Shown piece after piece: positions 17,269 through 26,200 of a stretch of 64,000 bases of DNA. The notes under the pieces are model-generated. The model did no database searches. It was not told the DNA's origin and saw only the letters and a list, made by a program, of their open reading frames with translations. The position numbers and the translations under genes were made by a program. Position 1 is the stretch's first letter, and every line of letters starts with the position of its first letter. The stretch is from Prevotellaceae bacterium UBA6398 (GTDB lineage: Bacteria > Bacteroidota > Bacteroidia > Bacteroidales > Bacteroidaceae), in the NCBI GenBank assembly GCA_002437495.1, contig DJQA01000004.1:53675-117674 (forward strand). The letters are read 5' to 3'.

Positions 17269-18162
17269 ATGTATATAAGAAAATTCTGCGACTATCTGAA
17301 AAACGAACGTAACTATTCTGCGCTCACAGTAGACAGTTACGAAAGAGACCTGCTGCAATTTGAGGAGTTTGCAGGCACCGCGCGTGTTAAAGAAGACGAC
17401 GGAGTAATGTGCAGCGTAAACGCCACCGAAAAGCAGATACGCCGCTGGATGGCTTGCATGCTTGAGAAAGGAAATTCGCCGGTTTCTGTAAACAGACGAC
17501 TGAGTGCGCTTCGCAGCTACTTCAGGTTCGCCCTTGCAAAAAAACTTTGCAATTCAGACCCCACGGTTCGCATATCCGGCCCCAAAAAGCCAAAGGCATT
17601 ACCATATTTCGTTAAGGAGAAAGACATGGAACGGCTGCTTGACGACATAGGTTTCCCCGATACATTCGAGGGGATTAGAAACCGAATGATATTGGAGATG
17701 TTTTACGGCACAGGCATGCGACTTTCGGAATTGACTTCGCTCGACTGCTCTGATATAGACCGAAGCGGAAAAAGGATAAAGGTTACGGGAAAAAGAGACA
17801 AGCAGCGCGTAATTCCCCTTGCCCCGCAACTGTTTGCACTTGTGGAGACTTACATGCAAAAACGCGCGTTGGAGGTGGGGGATGGCGGCGCATTGTATGT
17901 AGGGCGAAAAGGGAAGCGCCTTTCCAATTCGCAGGTCAGAAAAATAGTGAACGATGAGCTATCGCTTGTTACCACGATGAAAAAGCGATCACCACACGTG
18001 TTGCGCCACACCTTTGCTACGGCCATGCTCAACCACGGAGCCGACATAGAGGCTGTGAGACGATTGCTCGGACACGAGAGCATTGCCACAACAGAGATTT
18101 ATACCCACACATCTGTTGAGGAACTGAAAAAGAATTATCAACTTGCCCATCCCAGGGCTTAA
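17269..18162 (+). CDS. xerC: Tyrosine recombinase XerC-type
   Basis: Site-specific recombinase that resolves chromosome dimers at dif with a XerD partner. The 297-residue protein has the SAM-like N-terminal domain (about 1-90) and the catalytic domain with R151, K175, H243, R246, H269 and nucleophile Y278, all present. ATG at 17269 gives the family start (MYIRKFCDYLKNERNYS); a GTG at 17257 is also in frame but overlaps the AGGAG element at 17253-17257. It sits in the conserved rpsU-xerC-hpf order, so it is a housekeeping recombinase, not a mobile-element integrase. Confidence 0.9.
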   Translation: MYIRKFCDYLKNERNYSALTVDSYERDLLQFEEFAGTARVKEDDGVMCSVNATEKQIRRWMACMLEKGNSPVSVNRRLSALRSYFRFALAKKLCNSDPTVRISGPKKPKALPYFVKEKDMERLLDDIGFPDTFEGIRNRMILEMFYGTGMRLSELTSLDCSDIDRSGKRIKVTGKRDKQRVIPLAPQLFALVETYMQKRALEVGDGGALYVGRKGKRLSNSQVRKIVNDELSLVTTMKKRSPHVLRHTFATAMLNHGADIEAVRRLLGHESIATTEIYTHTSVEELKKNYQLAHPRA

Positions 18163-18168
18163 AAAGAT

Positions 18169-18474
18169 ATGATTATGGAAATAAAGGTCAAATCAATCCG
18201 TTTTGATGCAAACGAAAAGCTGCACGAATTCATTGAGAAAAAACTCTCAAAGTTGTCAAAAGCAGTGGGCGCTTCGGGAACAGCCGAAGTGGTGCTGAAA
18301 GTAGTGAAGCCCGAAACCGCAAAAAACAAGTCAACCGGGGTGCGTCTCACCCTTCCGAACGGGGAGCTGTTTTCCGAGAAAACCTGTGATACTTTTGAAG
18401 AGGGAGTTGATCTTTGCGTTGAAGCTTTGCAGCGCCAACTGTCAAAGCACAAAGAAAAACAGCGCGGATATTAA
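18169..18474 (+). CDS. hpf: Ribosome hibernation-promoting factor, short form
   Basis: Binds the 30S subunit in slow growth and stops translation. The 101-residue protein matches the HPF/YfiA S30AE domain (MEIKVKSIRFDANEKLHEFIEKKLSKL) and lacks the C-terminal dimerisation domain of long HPF. It begins 6 nt after xerC and is probably cotranscribed. ATG codons at 18169 and 18175 are both possible starts. Confidence 0.9.
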   Translation: MIMEIKVKSIRFDANEKLHEFIEKKLSKLSKAVGASGTAEVVLKVVKPETAKNKSTGVRLTLPNGELFSEKTCDTFEEGVDLCVEALQRQLSKHKEKQRGY

Positions 18475-18492
18475 AAAAAACTCCGCAAAAGT

Positions 18493-18522
18493 TTTGCAGT
18501 TAGAATTTAATAAGTAACTTTG
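18493..18522 (+). promoter_or_regulatory. Promoter of the tRNA-tuf unit
   Basis: TTTG at 18493-18496 and TAACTTTG at 18515-18522 with 18 nt between, an excellent Bacteroidetes promoter. A hairpin GCAGCCGT/ACGGCTGC lies in the leader just after it, ahead of tRNA-Tyr. Confidence 0.8.
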
Positions 18523-18587
18523 CAGCCGTTTCGGGAATAAAGCTATTACCGGGACGGCTGCAGTTCGCAGTCAGGTGTTATAAAAAA

Positions 18588-18670
18588 GGGCAAGTTCCAG
18601 AGTGGCCAAATGGGGCAGACTGTAAATCTGCTGGCTTACGCCTTCGGTGGTTCGAATCCGTCCTTGCCCA
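18588..18670 (+). tRNA. tRNA-Tyr (GTA)
   Basis: Acceptor GGGCAAG/CTTGCCC, anticodon loop CTGTAAA (anticodon GTA), long variable arm as in class II tRNAs, T-loop GGTTCGAATCC. CCA is not encoded. Confidence 0.95.
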
Positions 18671-18693
18671 CACGGTGTAAAGAAAACTTAGTT

Positions 18694-18769
18694 GCGGAAA
18701 TAGCTCAGTTGATAGAGCACTAGCCTTCCAAGCTGGGGGTCGCGGGTTTGAGTCCCGTTTTCCGCTCCA
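18694..18769 (+). tRNA. tRNA-Gly (TCC)
   Basis: Acceptor GCGGAAA/TTTCCGC, D-loop AGCTCAGTTGATAGAGC, anticodon TCC in CTTCCAA, T-loop GGTTTGAGTCC, encoded CCA at 18767-18769. Confidence 0.95.
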
Positions 18770-18772
18770 ATT

Positions 18773-18844
<72 letters not shown>

Positions 18845-18909
18845 CTCTGTTGTAGTAAACGTAGAGTGGAGAATATTCACTAAAATAACAATTATAAAAG
18901 AATAAAGCT

Positions 18910-20097
18910 ATGGCTAAAGAACAATTTGTGCGTACCAAGCCGCATGTTAACATCGGTACGATTGGACATGTTGACCATGGAAAGACAACTTTGACGGCTG
19001 CCATCTCCAAGGTGCTCCATGAGCGTTTGGGAACAGGTGAAGACGTTAAGTCGTTCGATCAGATTGACAATGCACCTGAAGAGAAAGAGCGTGGTATAAC
19101 CATCAACTCTTCTCACATTGAATATGAAACAAAGAAGCGCCACTACGCGCACGTTGACTGCCCGGGACACGCTGACTATGTGAAGAACATGGTAACGGGT
19201 GCTGCGCAGATGGACGGTGCAATCATTGTGGTGGCTGCAACCGATGGTCCTATGCCCCAAACACGTGAGCACATTCTTTTGGCTCGCCAGGTAAACGTTC
19301 CTCGTCTTGTGGTTTTCCTTAACAAGTGCGACCTTGTGGAAGATGAGGAAATGCTCGAACTCGTAGAAATGGAGATGCGTGAGCTTCTCACACAGTATGG
19401 CTACGAAGAGGATACCCCGATTATTCGTGGTTCTGCTCTTGGAGCACTTAACGGTGTACCCAAGTGGGAGGACAAGGTTATGGAACTTATGGACGCAGTT
19501 GACGAGTGGATTCAAGAACCGCAGCGCGAAGTTGACAAACCGTTCCTTATGCCTGTAGAGGATATCTTCTCTATCACAGGTCGTGGTACAGTTGCAACCG
19601 GTCGTATCGAAACCGGTAAGGTTAAGGTTGGCGATGAAGTTCAGATCCTGGGTCTCGGTGAGGACAAGAAATCTGTTGTAACCGGTGTTGAAATGTTCCG
19701 CAAGATTCTTGATGAAGGCGAGGCCGGTGATAACGTAGGTCTTCTTCTCCGTGGTATAGACAAGAGTGAAATAAAGAGAGGTATGGTTATTACCCACCCG
19801 GGTGCAATCACTCCTCACTCAAAGTTCAAGGCTTCAATCTATGTATTGAAGAAAGAAGAAGGTGGACGTCATACTCCTTTTGGCAACAAGTATCGCCCCC
19901 AGTTCTATCTCCGTACAATGGACTGCACGGGTGAAATCACTCTTCCCGAAGGAACTGAAATGGTAATGCCCGGCGACAACGTGGAGATTACAGTTGAACT
20001 CATCTATCCGGTAGCTCTCAACGTAGGTCTTCGTTTTGCAATCCGTGAAGGCGGTCGTACCGTAGGTTCCGGCCAGATTACCCAGATAATCGACTAA
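18910..20097 (+). CDS. tuf: Elongation factor Tu
   Basis: GTPase delivering aminoacyl-tRNA to the ribosome. The 395-residue protein has the P-loop GHVDHGKT at 19-26, DCPGH, NKCD and the three EF-Tu domains, complete to GSGQITQIID. It is part of a tRNA-Tyr/Gly/Thr-tuf-tRNA-Trp-secE unit. The only tuf copy in this window. Confidence 0.98.
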   Translation: MAKEQFVRTKPHVNIGTIGHVDHGKTTLTAAISKVLHERLGTGEDVKSFDQIDNAPEEKERGITINSSHIEYETKKRHYAHVDCPGHADYVKNMVTGAAQMDGAIIVVAATDGPMPQTREHILLARQVNVPRLVVFLNKCDLVEDEEMLELVEMEMRELLTQYGYEEDTPIIRGSALGALNGVPKWEDKVMELMDAVDEWIQEPQREVDKPFLMPVEDIFSITGRGTVATGRIETGKVKVGDEVQILGLGEDKKSVVTGVEMFRKILDEGEAGDNVGLLLRGIDKSEIKRGMVITHPGAITPHSKFKASIYVLKKEEGGRHTPFGNKYRPQFYLRTMDCTGEITLPEGTEMVMPGDNVEITVELIYPVALNVGLRFAIREGGRTVGSGQITQIID

Positions 20098-20120
20098 TAT
20101 TTCTTATAAGGGATAATAAA

Positions 20121-20150
20121 AGGCTCTTGCCTTGCAAAAGACAAGAGCTT
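20121..20150 (+). other. Hairpin between tuf and tRNA-Trp
   Basis: Inverted repeat GCTCTTG/CAAGAGC with about 14 nt loop and no T-run. It may be an RNA-processing or pausing element rather than a terminator. Confidence 0.4.
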
Positions 20151-20155
20151 AATCT

Positions 20156-20232
20156 ACGGGAATAGCTCAGTTTGGTAGAGCACTGGTCTCCAAAACCAGG
20201 TGTCGGGAGTTCGAGTCTCTCTTCCCGTGCCA
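20156..20232 (+). tRNA. tRNA-Trp (CCA)
   Basis: Acceptor ACGGGAA/TTCCCGT, D-arm AGCTCAGTTTGGTAGAGC, anticodon CCA in CTCCAAA, T-loop AGTTCGAGTCT, encoded CCA end. Directly ahead of secE, as is usual in Bacteroidetes. Confidence 0.95.
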
Positions 20233-20245
20233 AAATATAACGAAT

Positions 20246-20437
20246 ATGTTGAAAAAAGCATTTGCATATTGCAAAGCTTCTTACGAGGAGCTTTTGTATA
20301 AGACAACTTGGCCATCTGGTCGGGAATTGGGGCATAATGCAGTGGTTGTTTTGACAGCTTCCATAATCATTGCTTTGGCGGTCTTTGCGTTAGACCAATG
20401 CTTCCAGTTCTTGATGGAAAACGTGTATCCGCATTAA
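20246..20437 (+). CDS. secE: Preprotein translocase subunit SecE
   Basis: Essential small membrane subunit of the Sec translocon. The 63-residue protein has the cytoplasmic helix with YEELLYKTTWPSGRELGHNA and one transmembrane helix (about 34-54), the minimal SecE form. It lies between tRNA-Trp and nusG. Confidence 0.95.
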   Translation: MLKKAFAYCKASYEELLYKTTWPSGRELGHNAVVVLTASIIIALAVFALDQCFQFLMENVYPH

Positions 20438-20452
20438 TCAACCGTGCCTGTA

Positions 20453-21013
20453 ATGGAAAATAACAAGAAGACACCGGCAGAAATGAGGTGGTATGTGCTG
20501 CGAGCAGTAAGTGGCAAAGAAGGAAAGGTGAAGGAATACATCGAGCTCGGAATAAAAAACGGGCACTTCAATGGCAATGTGGCGCAGGTTCTCATACCAA
20601 CAGAAAAGGTGGTTTATTCCAGTCCGAATGGTAAGCGTACTGTAAAAGAACGCAATTCCATGCCGGGTTATGTGTTGGTTGAAGCCAAACTTGTTGGCGA
20701 GGTTGCGCAGGATTTGCGTTACACTCCTAATGTGTTGGGCTTTCTCGGAGGTATGGAAGAACCGGTTCCTCTTCGCCCAAGCGAGATCAACCGTATCTTG
20801 GGAAGTATCGATGAGATGGAAAACGAGGGTCAGGAAATCTTGCCACAATTTGCAGTGGGAGACAGTGTGAAAGTAACCGAAGGACCGTTCAGCAACTTTG
20901 GAGGTGTTGTGGAGGAAATCAACAACGAGAAAAGGAAGCTTACGGTGTCTGTAAAGGTATTCGGACGCAACACTCCATTGGAATTGGGATTTATGCAGGT
21001 GGAAAAGGAGTAG
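20453..21013 (+). CDS. nusG: Transcription termination/antitermination protein NusG
   Basis: Binds RNA polymerase and couples transcription to translation or to Rho. The 186-residue protein starts MENNKKTPAEMRWYVLRAVSGKEGKVKEYI and has the NGN domain and the C-terminal KOW domain (DSVKVTEGPFSNFGGVVEEIN). A GTG at 20444 is in frame, but the ATG at 20453 is preferred. It lies between secE and rplK as expected. Confidence 0.95.
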   Translation: MENNKKTPAEMRWYVLRAVSGKEGKVKEYIELGIKNGHFNGNVAQVLIPTEKVVYSSPNGKRTVKERNSMPGYVLVEAKLVGEVAQDLRYTPNVLGFLGGMEEPVPLRPSEINRILGSIDEMENEGQEILPQFAVGDSVKVTEGPFSNFGGVVEEINNEKRKLTVSVKVFGRNTPLELGFMQVEKE

Positions 21014-21071
21014 CATGATAGTGTTACGTGTTGTGCGATTCCTAAAATAATCATTATTAAAACAAAACAAA

Positions 21072-21512
21072 ATGGCAAAAGAAGTTGCTGGATTAATCAA
21101 ATTACAGATTAAGGGCGGCGCTGCAAATCCATCTCCTCCCGTGGGACCTGCCTTGGGTTCCAAGGGTATAAATATAATGGACTTCTGCAAGCAGTTTAAT
21201 GCCAGGACAAAAGAAAAGGCAGGCAAAGTTCTGCCTGTGGTCATTACCTATTACTCAGACAAATCGTTCTCGTTTGTGGTAAAGACTCCTCCTGCCGCAA
21301 TACAGCTTTTGGAAGTTGCAGGAAAAAAGAGTGGATCAGCTGAGCCCAACCGCGTAAAGATAGCTGAGGTAACGTGGGATCAGGTGCGTGCTATTGCAGA
21401 AGACAAGATGAACGACTTGAACTGCTTTACTGTAGAGGCAGCTATGAGAATGGTGGCCGGCACTGCCCGCAGTATGGGTATAACCGTAAAAGGGGACTTC
21501 CCTAACAAATAA
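21072..21512 (+). CDS. rplK: 50S ribosomal protein L11
   Basis: uL11, 146 residues, binding the GTPase-associated region of 23S rRNA. The N-terminus AGLIKLQIKGGAANPSPPVG and the central linker are typical. First of the L11-L1-L10-L12 run. Confidence 0.98.
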   Translation: MAKEVAGLIKLQIKGGAANPSPPVGPALGSKGINIMDFCKQFNARTKEKAGKVLPVVITYYSDKSFSFVVKTPPAAIQLLEVAGKKSGSAEPNRVKIAEVTWDQVRAIAEDKMNDLNCFTVEAAMRMVAGTARSMGITVKGDFPNK

Positions 21513-21532
21513 CATAAAACTTCAATTTAGAA

Positions 21533-22240
21533 ATGAGTAAACTGACAAAAAATCAAAAGTCTGTAGCCGATAAAATTGAAGCAGGGAAGGTTTATACGCT
21601 CACAGAGGCATCCAAGCTGGTAAAGGAGATCACTACTACCAAATTTGATGCATCTATTGATGTTGACGTACGTTTGGGCGTTGACCCGCGCAAGGCAAAT
21701 CAGATGGTGCGCGGCGTTGTTTCCCTGCCAAATGGAACGGGCAAGACTGTGCGTGTGCTCTGTCTATGCACTCCGGATTTGGAGAGTGCCGCAAAGGAAG
21801 CCGGTGCAGACTATGTTGGTCTTGAAGAGTATATTGACAAGATCAAGAGCGGCTGGACCGATGTTGATGTTATAATTACAATGCCTTCCGTTATGGGCAA
21901 ACTTGGTCCCTTGGGACGTATTCTCGGCCCTCGCGGGCTTATGCCTAATCCAAAGAGTGGCACTGTAACTATGGATGTTGCCAAGGCAGTGCGTGAGGTG
22001 AAACAGGGTAAGATTGATTTCAAGGTTGACAAGACCGGCATTGTTCACACGTCAATCGGCAAAGTTTCTTTTACGGCAGAGCAAATAGCGCAGAACGCAA
22101 AAGAGTTCCTCAATACAATAATCAAACTAAAACCGGCTGCGGCAAAGGGAACTTATATAAAGAGTATCTTCTTGTCAAGCACTATGAGTCGTGGGCTCCG
22201 TATTGACCCCAAGTCTGTTGGAGCAGACGATCAAAACTGA
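21533..22240 (+). CDS. rplA: 50S ribosomal protein L1
   Basis: uL1, 235 residues, at the L1 stalk. The conserved loop GRILGPRGLMPNPKSGTV is present. In other bacteria L1 represses its own operon by binding the mRNA leader; the sequence does not show a site here directly. Confidence 0.98.
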   Translation: MSKLTKNQKSVADKIEAGKVYTLTEASKLVKEITTTKFDASIDVDVRLGVDPRKANQMVRGVVSLPNGTGKTVRVLCLCTPDLESAAKEAGADYVGLEEYIDKIKSGWTDVDVIITMPSVMGKLGPLGRILGPRGLMPNPKSGTVTMDVAKAVREVKQGKIDFKVDKTGIVHTSIGKVSFTAEQIAQNAKEFLNTIIKLKPAAAKGTYIKSIFLSSTMSRGLRIDPKSVGADDQN

Positions 22241-22249
22241 ATTTGAATT

Positions 22250-22768
22250 ATGAAAAAGGAACAGAAAACTATAGTAATAGAGAATCTCGGTGCGCTTTTG
22301 AAGGAGTATGCCAACTTCTATTTGGTTGACGTAACCGCAATGAATGCCGAAAATACAACAGCCCTCCGCCGTGAGTGTTTCAAGCGTGAAATCAAAATGG
22401 TTGTTGTCAAAAACACTTTGTTGAAGAAGGCTTTTGAGGCAAGCGAAATCGATTTTTCCCCGCTTTATGGAAGTTTGAAAGGAACCACAGCCCTTATGCT
22501 TTGCAATACGGCGAATGTTCCCGCAAAACTTATAAAAGATAGCGGAAAGGACGGCATTCCAGGGCTGAAGGCTGCGTATGCAGAGCAAAGTTTCTATGTG
22601 GGTGCTGAAAACCTTGCAACTTTGGTGGCACTGAAGAGCAAAAACGAGGTTATTGCCGAAATTGTTGCTTTGTTGCAGTCGCCGGCGAAGAATGTCATCT
22701 CTGCACTCCAGAGTGGTGGCCAAACGATACATGGAGTATTAAAAACATTGGGTGAACGCCCGGAATAA
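22250..22768 (+). CDS. rplJ: 50S ribosomal protein L10
   Basis: uL10, 172 residues, anchoring the L12 stalk. It has the N-terminal globular part (KEQKTIVIENLGALLKEYANFYLVD) and a helical tail. It follows rplA by 9 nt. Confidence 0.97.
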   Translation: MKKEQKTIVIENLGALLKEYANFYLVDVTAMNAENTTALRRECFKREIKMVVVKNTLLKKAFEASEIDFSPLYGSLKGTTALMLCNTANVPAKLIKDSGKDGIPGLKAAYAEQSFYVGAENLATLVALKSKNEVIAEIVALLQSPAKNVISALQSGGQTIHGVLKTLGERPE

Positions 22769-22806
22769 AATCAGGTAGAATAAAAAACAATAAAAATAGA
22801 ATTAAA

Positions 22807-23181
22807 ATGGCAGATATTAAAGCTATTGCTGAAGAATTGGTAAATTTGACAGTAAAAGAGGTAAACGAGTTGGCTCAGGTCCTGAAGGACGAATACGGAA
22901 TAGAACCGGCTGCGGCTGCGGTTGCAGTAGCAGCAGGTCCCGCAGCAGCCGGTGAGGCAGCAGAGGAGAAGACAGCTTTTGACGTTATTCTTAAGAGTGT
23001 GGGTAGCGCAAAACTTCAGGTTGTAAAGGCTGTTAAGGAAGCTTGCGGCCTTGGCTTGAAGGAGGCAAAAGATCTCGTAGATGCAGCTCCCTCTAAGTTG
23101 AAGGAAGGCGTTGCTAAGGAAGAGGCTGAAGCTCTAAAGAAAGCTGTAGAGGCTGCCGGGGCTGAGGTTGAGGTTAAGTAA
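22807..23181 (+). CDS. rplL: 50S ribosomal protein L7/L12
   Basis: bL12 of 124 residues: N-terminal dimer domain, an Ala-rich hinge (about 37-52) and the C-terminal factor-binding domain KTAFDVILKSVGSAKLQVVKAVKE. A hairpin with T-run follows, before rpoB. Confidence 0.98.
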   Translation: MADIKAIAEELVNLTVKEVNELAQVLKDEYGIEPAAAAVAVAAGPAAAGEAAEEKTAFDVILKSVGSAKLQVVKAVKEACGLGLKEAKDLVDAAPSKLKEGVAKEEAEALKKAVEAAGAEVEVK

Positions 23182-23202
23182 CCCATATAACTCGAAAAAA
23201 TA

Positions 23203-23239
23203 GTTAAGGATCCTCTGGTAGAGGGTTCTTAACTTTTTT
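23203..23239 (+). terminator. Attenuator between rplL and rpoB
   Basis: Near-perfect 14 bp stem starting GTTAAGGATCCTCT with loop GGT and a TTTTTT run. The place between rplL and rpoB is that of the partial terminator which lowers rpoBC relative to ribosomal-protein expression in many bacteria. Confidence 0.85.
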
Positions 23240-23273
23240 GCGTATTAAAAATCATACAACTAATATATAACGA

Positions 23274-26200
23274 ATGTCCTCAAAAATTGTAAATCAGAGA
23301 GTAAATTTTGCATCTGTGAAGGAACCGATGCCATTTCCGGACTTTCTAGACGTTCAAATAAAGTCGTTCCGCGATTTCTTGCAGCTTGACACTCCGCCGG
23401 AGGAGCGCAAGAACGATGGACTTTACAAGGTTTTTGCAGAGAACTTCCCCATTGCCGATACGCGCAATAATTTTGTTTTGGAATTTCTCGACTATTCAAT
23501 TGACTCTCCACGCTATTCGATTGAAGAGTGCCTTGAGCGCGGACTGACTTATAACGTCCCTTTGAAGGCCAAACTAAAGCTATATTGCACCGACCCCGGT
23601 CATGAAGATTTTGACACCGTGGTGCAAAATGTATTTCTCGGTCCAATCCCATATATGACTGATTATGGGACATTCGTTATAAATGGGGCGGAACGAGTGG
23701 TTGTTTCACAGCTTCACCGTTCCCCGGGTGTGTTTTTCGGCTCCAGTATACACGCAAACGGCACACAGCTTTATTCTGCCCGTATAATTCCGTTCAAAGG
23801 ATCGTGGATTGAGTTTGCGACTGACATAAACAATGTTATGTATGCCTACATTGACCGTAAGAAAAAGTTGCCTGTTACTACACTTTTGCGTGCAATCGGT
23901 TTTGAAACCGACAAGGATATACTCGACATTTTCAATTTGGCAGAGAAAGTAAAGGTTAACAAGGCTAATTTGAAGAAATACATAGGTCGTAAAATTGCTG
24001 CCAAAGTTCTTAAAAGCTGGGTAGAGGATTTTGTTGACGAGGACACAGGCGAAGTTGTTTCCATTGAGCGCAACGAAGTGATTCTGGACCGAGAAAATGA
24101 AATCACTGAAGAGAATATCCCCGCTATTATCGATAGCGGTGAAAAGACCATTCTTGTGCACAAGGAGAAATCTGCGGACGACTTAGACTATTCTATCGTT
24201 TTCAACACACTCAAAAAAGATCCCTGCAACTCAGAAAAGGAGGCGGTTCTTTATATATACCGCCAGCTTCGTAATGCCGACCCCGCCGATGATGCGAGCG
24301 CAAGGGAGGTGATAAACGGTTTGTTCTTTTCTGATAAGCGTTACGACCTTGACGAGGTGGGACGTTATAGAATAAACAAGAAACTTGGTTTGAATACCGA
24401 TATGAGTGTGCGTGTGTTGACCAAGGAAGACATAATTGAGATAATAAAGTATCTTATTAGACTTATAAACTCAAAGGCAACGGTTGACGACATTGACCAT
24501 TTGAGTAACCGCCGTGTGCGTACCGTGGGCGAACAGTTGGCGAACCAGTTTGCCATAGGTTTGGCACGAATGAGCCGCACCATCCGCGAACGCATGAATG
24601 TAAGGGACAACGAGGTGTTCACTCCTACTGATTTGATTAATACCAAGACGATATCGTCTGTAATCAATTCATTCTTCGGTACAAACCCTCTGTCGCAGTT
24701 TATGGACCAGACCAATCCGCTTGCCGAAGTAACCCACAAACGCCGTCTTTCGGCTTTGGGACCAGGCGGTCTTTCGCGTGAGCGTGCAGGATTTGAGGTT
24801 CGCGATGTACATTATACGCATTACGGGCGTCTTTGCCCAATTGAATCTCCTGAAGGTCCTAACATCGGGCTCATATCATCGCTGTGTGTTTACGCAAAGA
24901 TTGATAGTCTCGGGTTTATAGAAACTCCGTATAGAGTGGTTAAGGACTCCAAGGTAGATCTCAACAACGACCACATCGTATATCTCTCTGCAGAAGAAGA
25001 GGAAGATAAAATAATAGGACAGGGCAATGCTCCGCTTAACGATGACGGAACATTTATACGTTCTAAGGTGAAATGCCGTCGCGATGCAGATTATCCGGTG
25101 GTTCCACCTTCCGAGGTTGACCTTATGGACGTATCTCCGCAGCAGATAGCGTCAATAGCCGCTGCCTTGATACCGTTTTTGGAACATGATGATGCCCACC
25201 GTGCTCTCATGGGGTCTAATATGATGCGTCAGGCCGTTCCTTTGATCCACAACGAGGCTCCGATAGTAGGTACGGGAATAGAAAAGCAGGTTTGCGAAGA
25301 CTCCCGCACCATGATTACGGCAGAAGGCGATGGAGTAGTGGAATATGTTGACGCTACCCACATTGACATACTGTACGATCGCACCGAAGACGAAGAATTT
25401 GTGAGCTTTGAATCAGCGCTCAAGGTTTATAAAATACCCAAGTTCCGTCGCACCAATCAGAATATGGTGGTTGACCTTCGCCCTATTTGCGTAAAGGGGC
25501 AGCGTGTAAAGAAAGGCGACATCCTTACCGAAGGTTATGCCACAGAAAAGGGAGAGTTGGCTTTGGGGCGCAATCTCCTCGTGGCCTATATGCCTTGGAA
25601 AGGCTACAATTATGAGGATGCAATAGTTCTAAGTGAGCGTTGTGTTCGCGAAGACCTTCTTACTTCTGTGCACATAGACGAGTTCTCCCTTGAAGTTCGC
25701 GAAACAAAACGAGGGGTGGAGGAACTTACAAATGATATTCCAAACGTAAGCGAAGAGGCTACGAAAGACCTGGACGACAACGGTATTATCCGCATCGGTG
25801 CACGTGTAGAACCGGGGGATATTCTTATTGGAAAAATAACTCCTAAGGGAGAAAGCGACCCTTCGCCCGAAGAGAAGCTTCTTCGCGCAATTTTCGGCGA
25901 CAAGGCCGGCGATGTCAAGGATGCCTCGCTGAAAGCAAATCCATCGCTTAGCGGTGTGGTGATTGACCGCAGATTGTTCTCAAAAGCCATGAAGACGCGT
26001 GCTTCAAAGGCTGCAGACAAAGTGGAATTGGAAAAGCTCGACAAAAAATTCGAGGCAGAGACCAATGATCTGAAATCCGTTCTCATCGATAAACTTCTCG
26101 TCCTAACCAAGGGTCGCACCTCGCAAGGGGTGAAAGACAACACCGGAGTGGAGCTGATAGCCAAAGGCGCAAAGTTCAAGAAGGAAATTCTTGAAAATAT

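Noticed and set aside
17269..18162. Tyrosine recombinase as a sign of an integrated element
   Set aside because: It sits in the conserved rpsU-xerC-hpf order, and no attachment-site repeats or phage genes are near; it is the chromosomal XerC type.
18892..19818. Minus-strand ORF of 308 codons opposite tuf
   Set aside because: Antisense shadow of a highly biased gene; tuf on the plus strand is certain.
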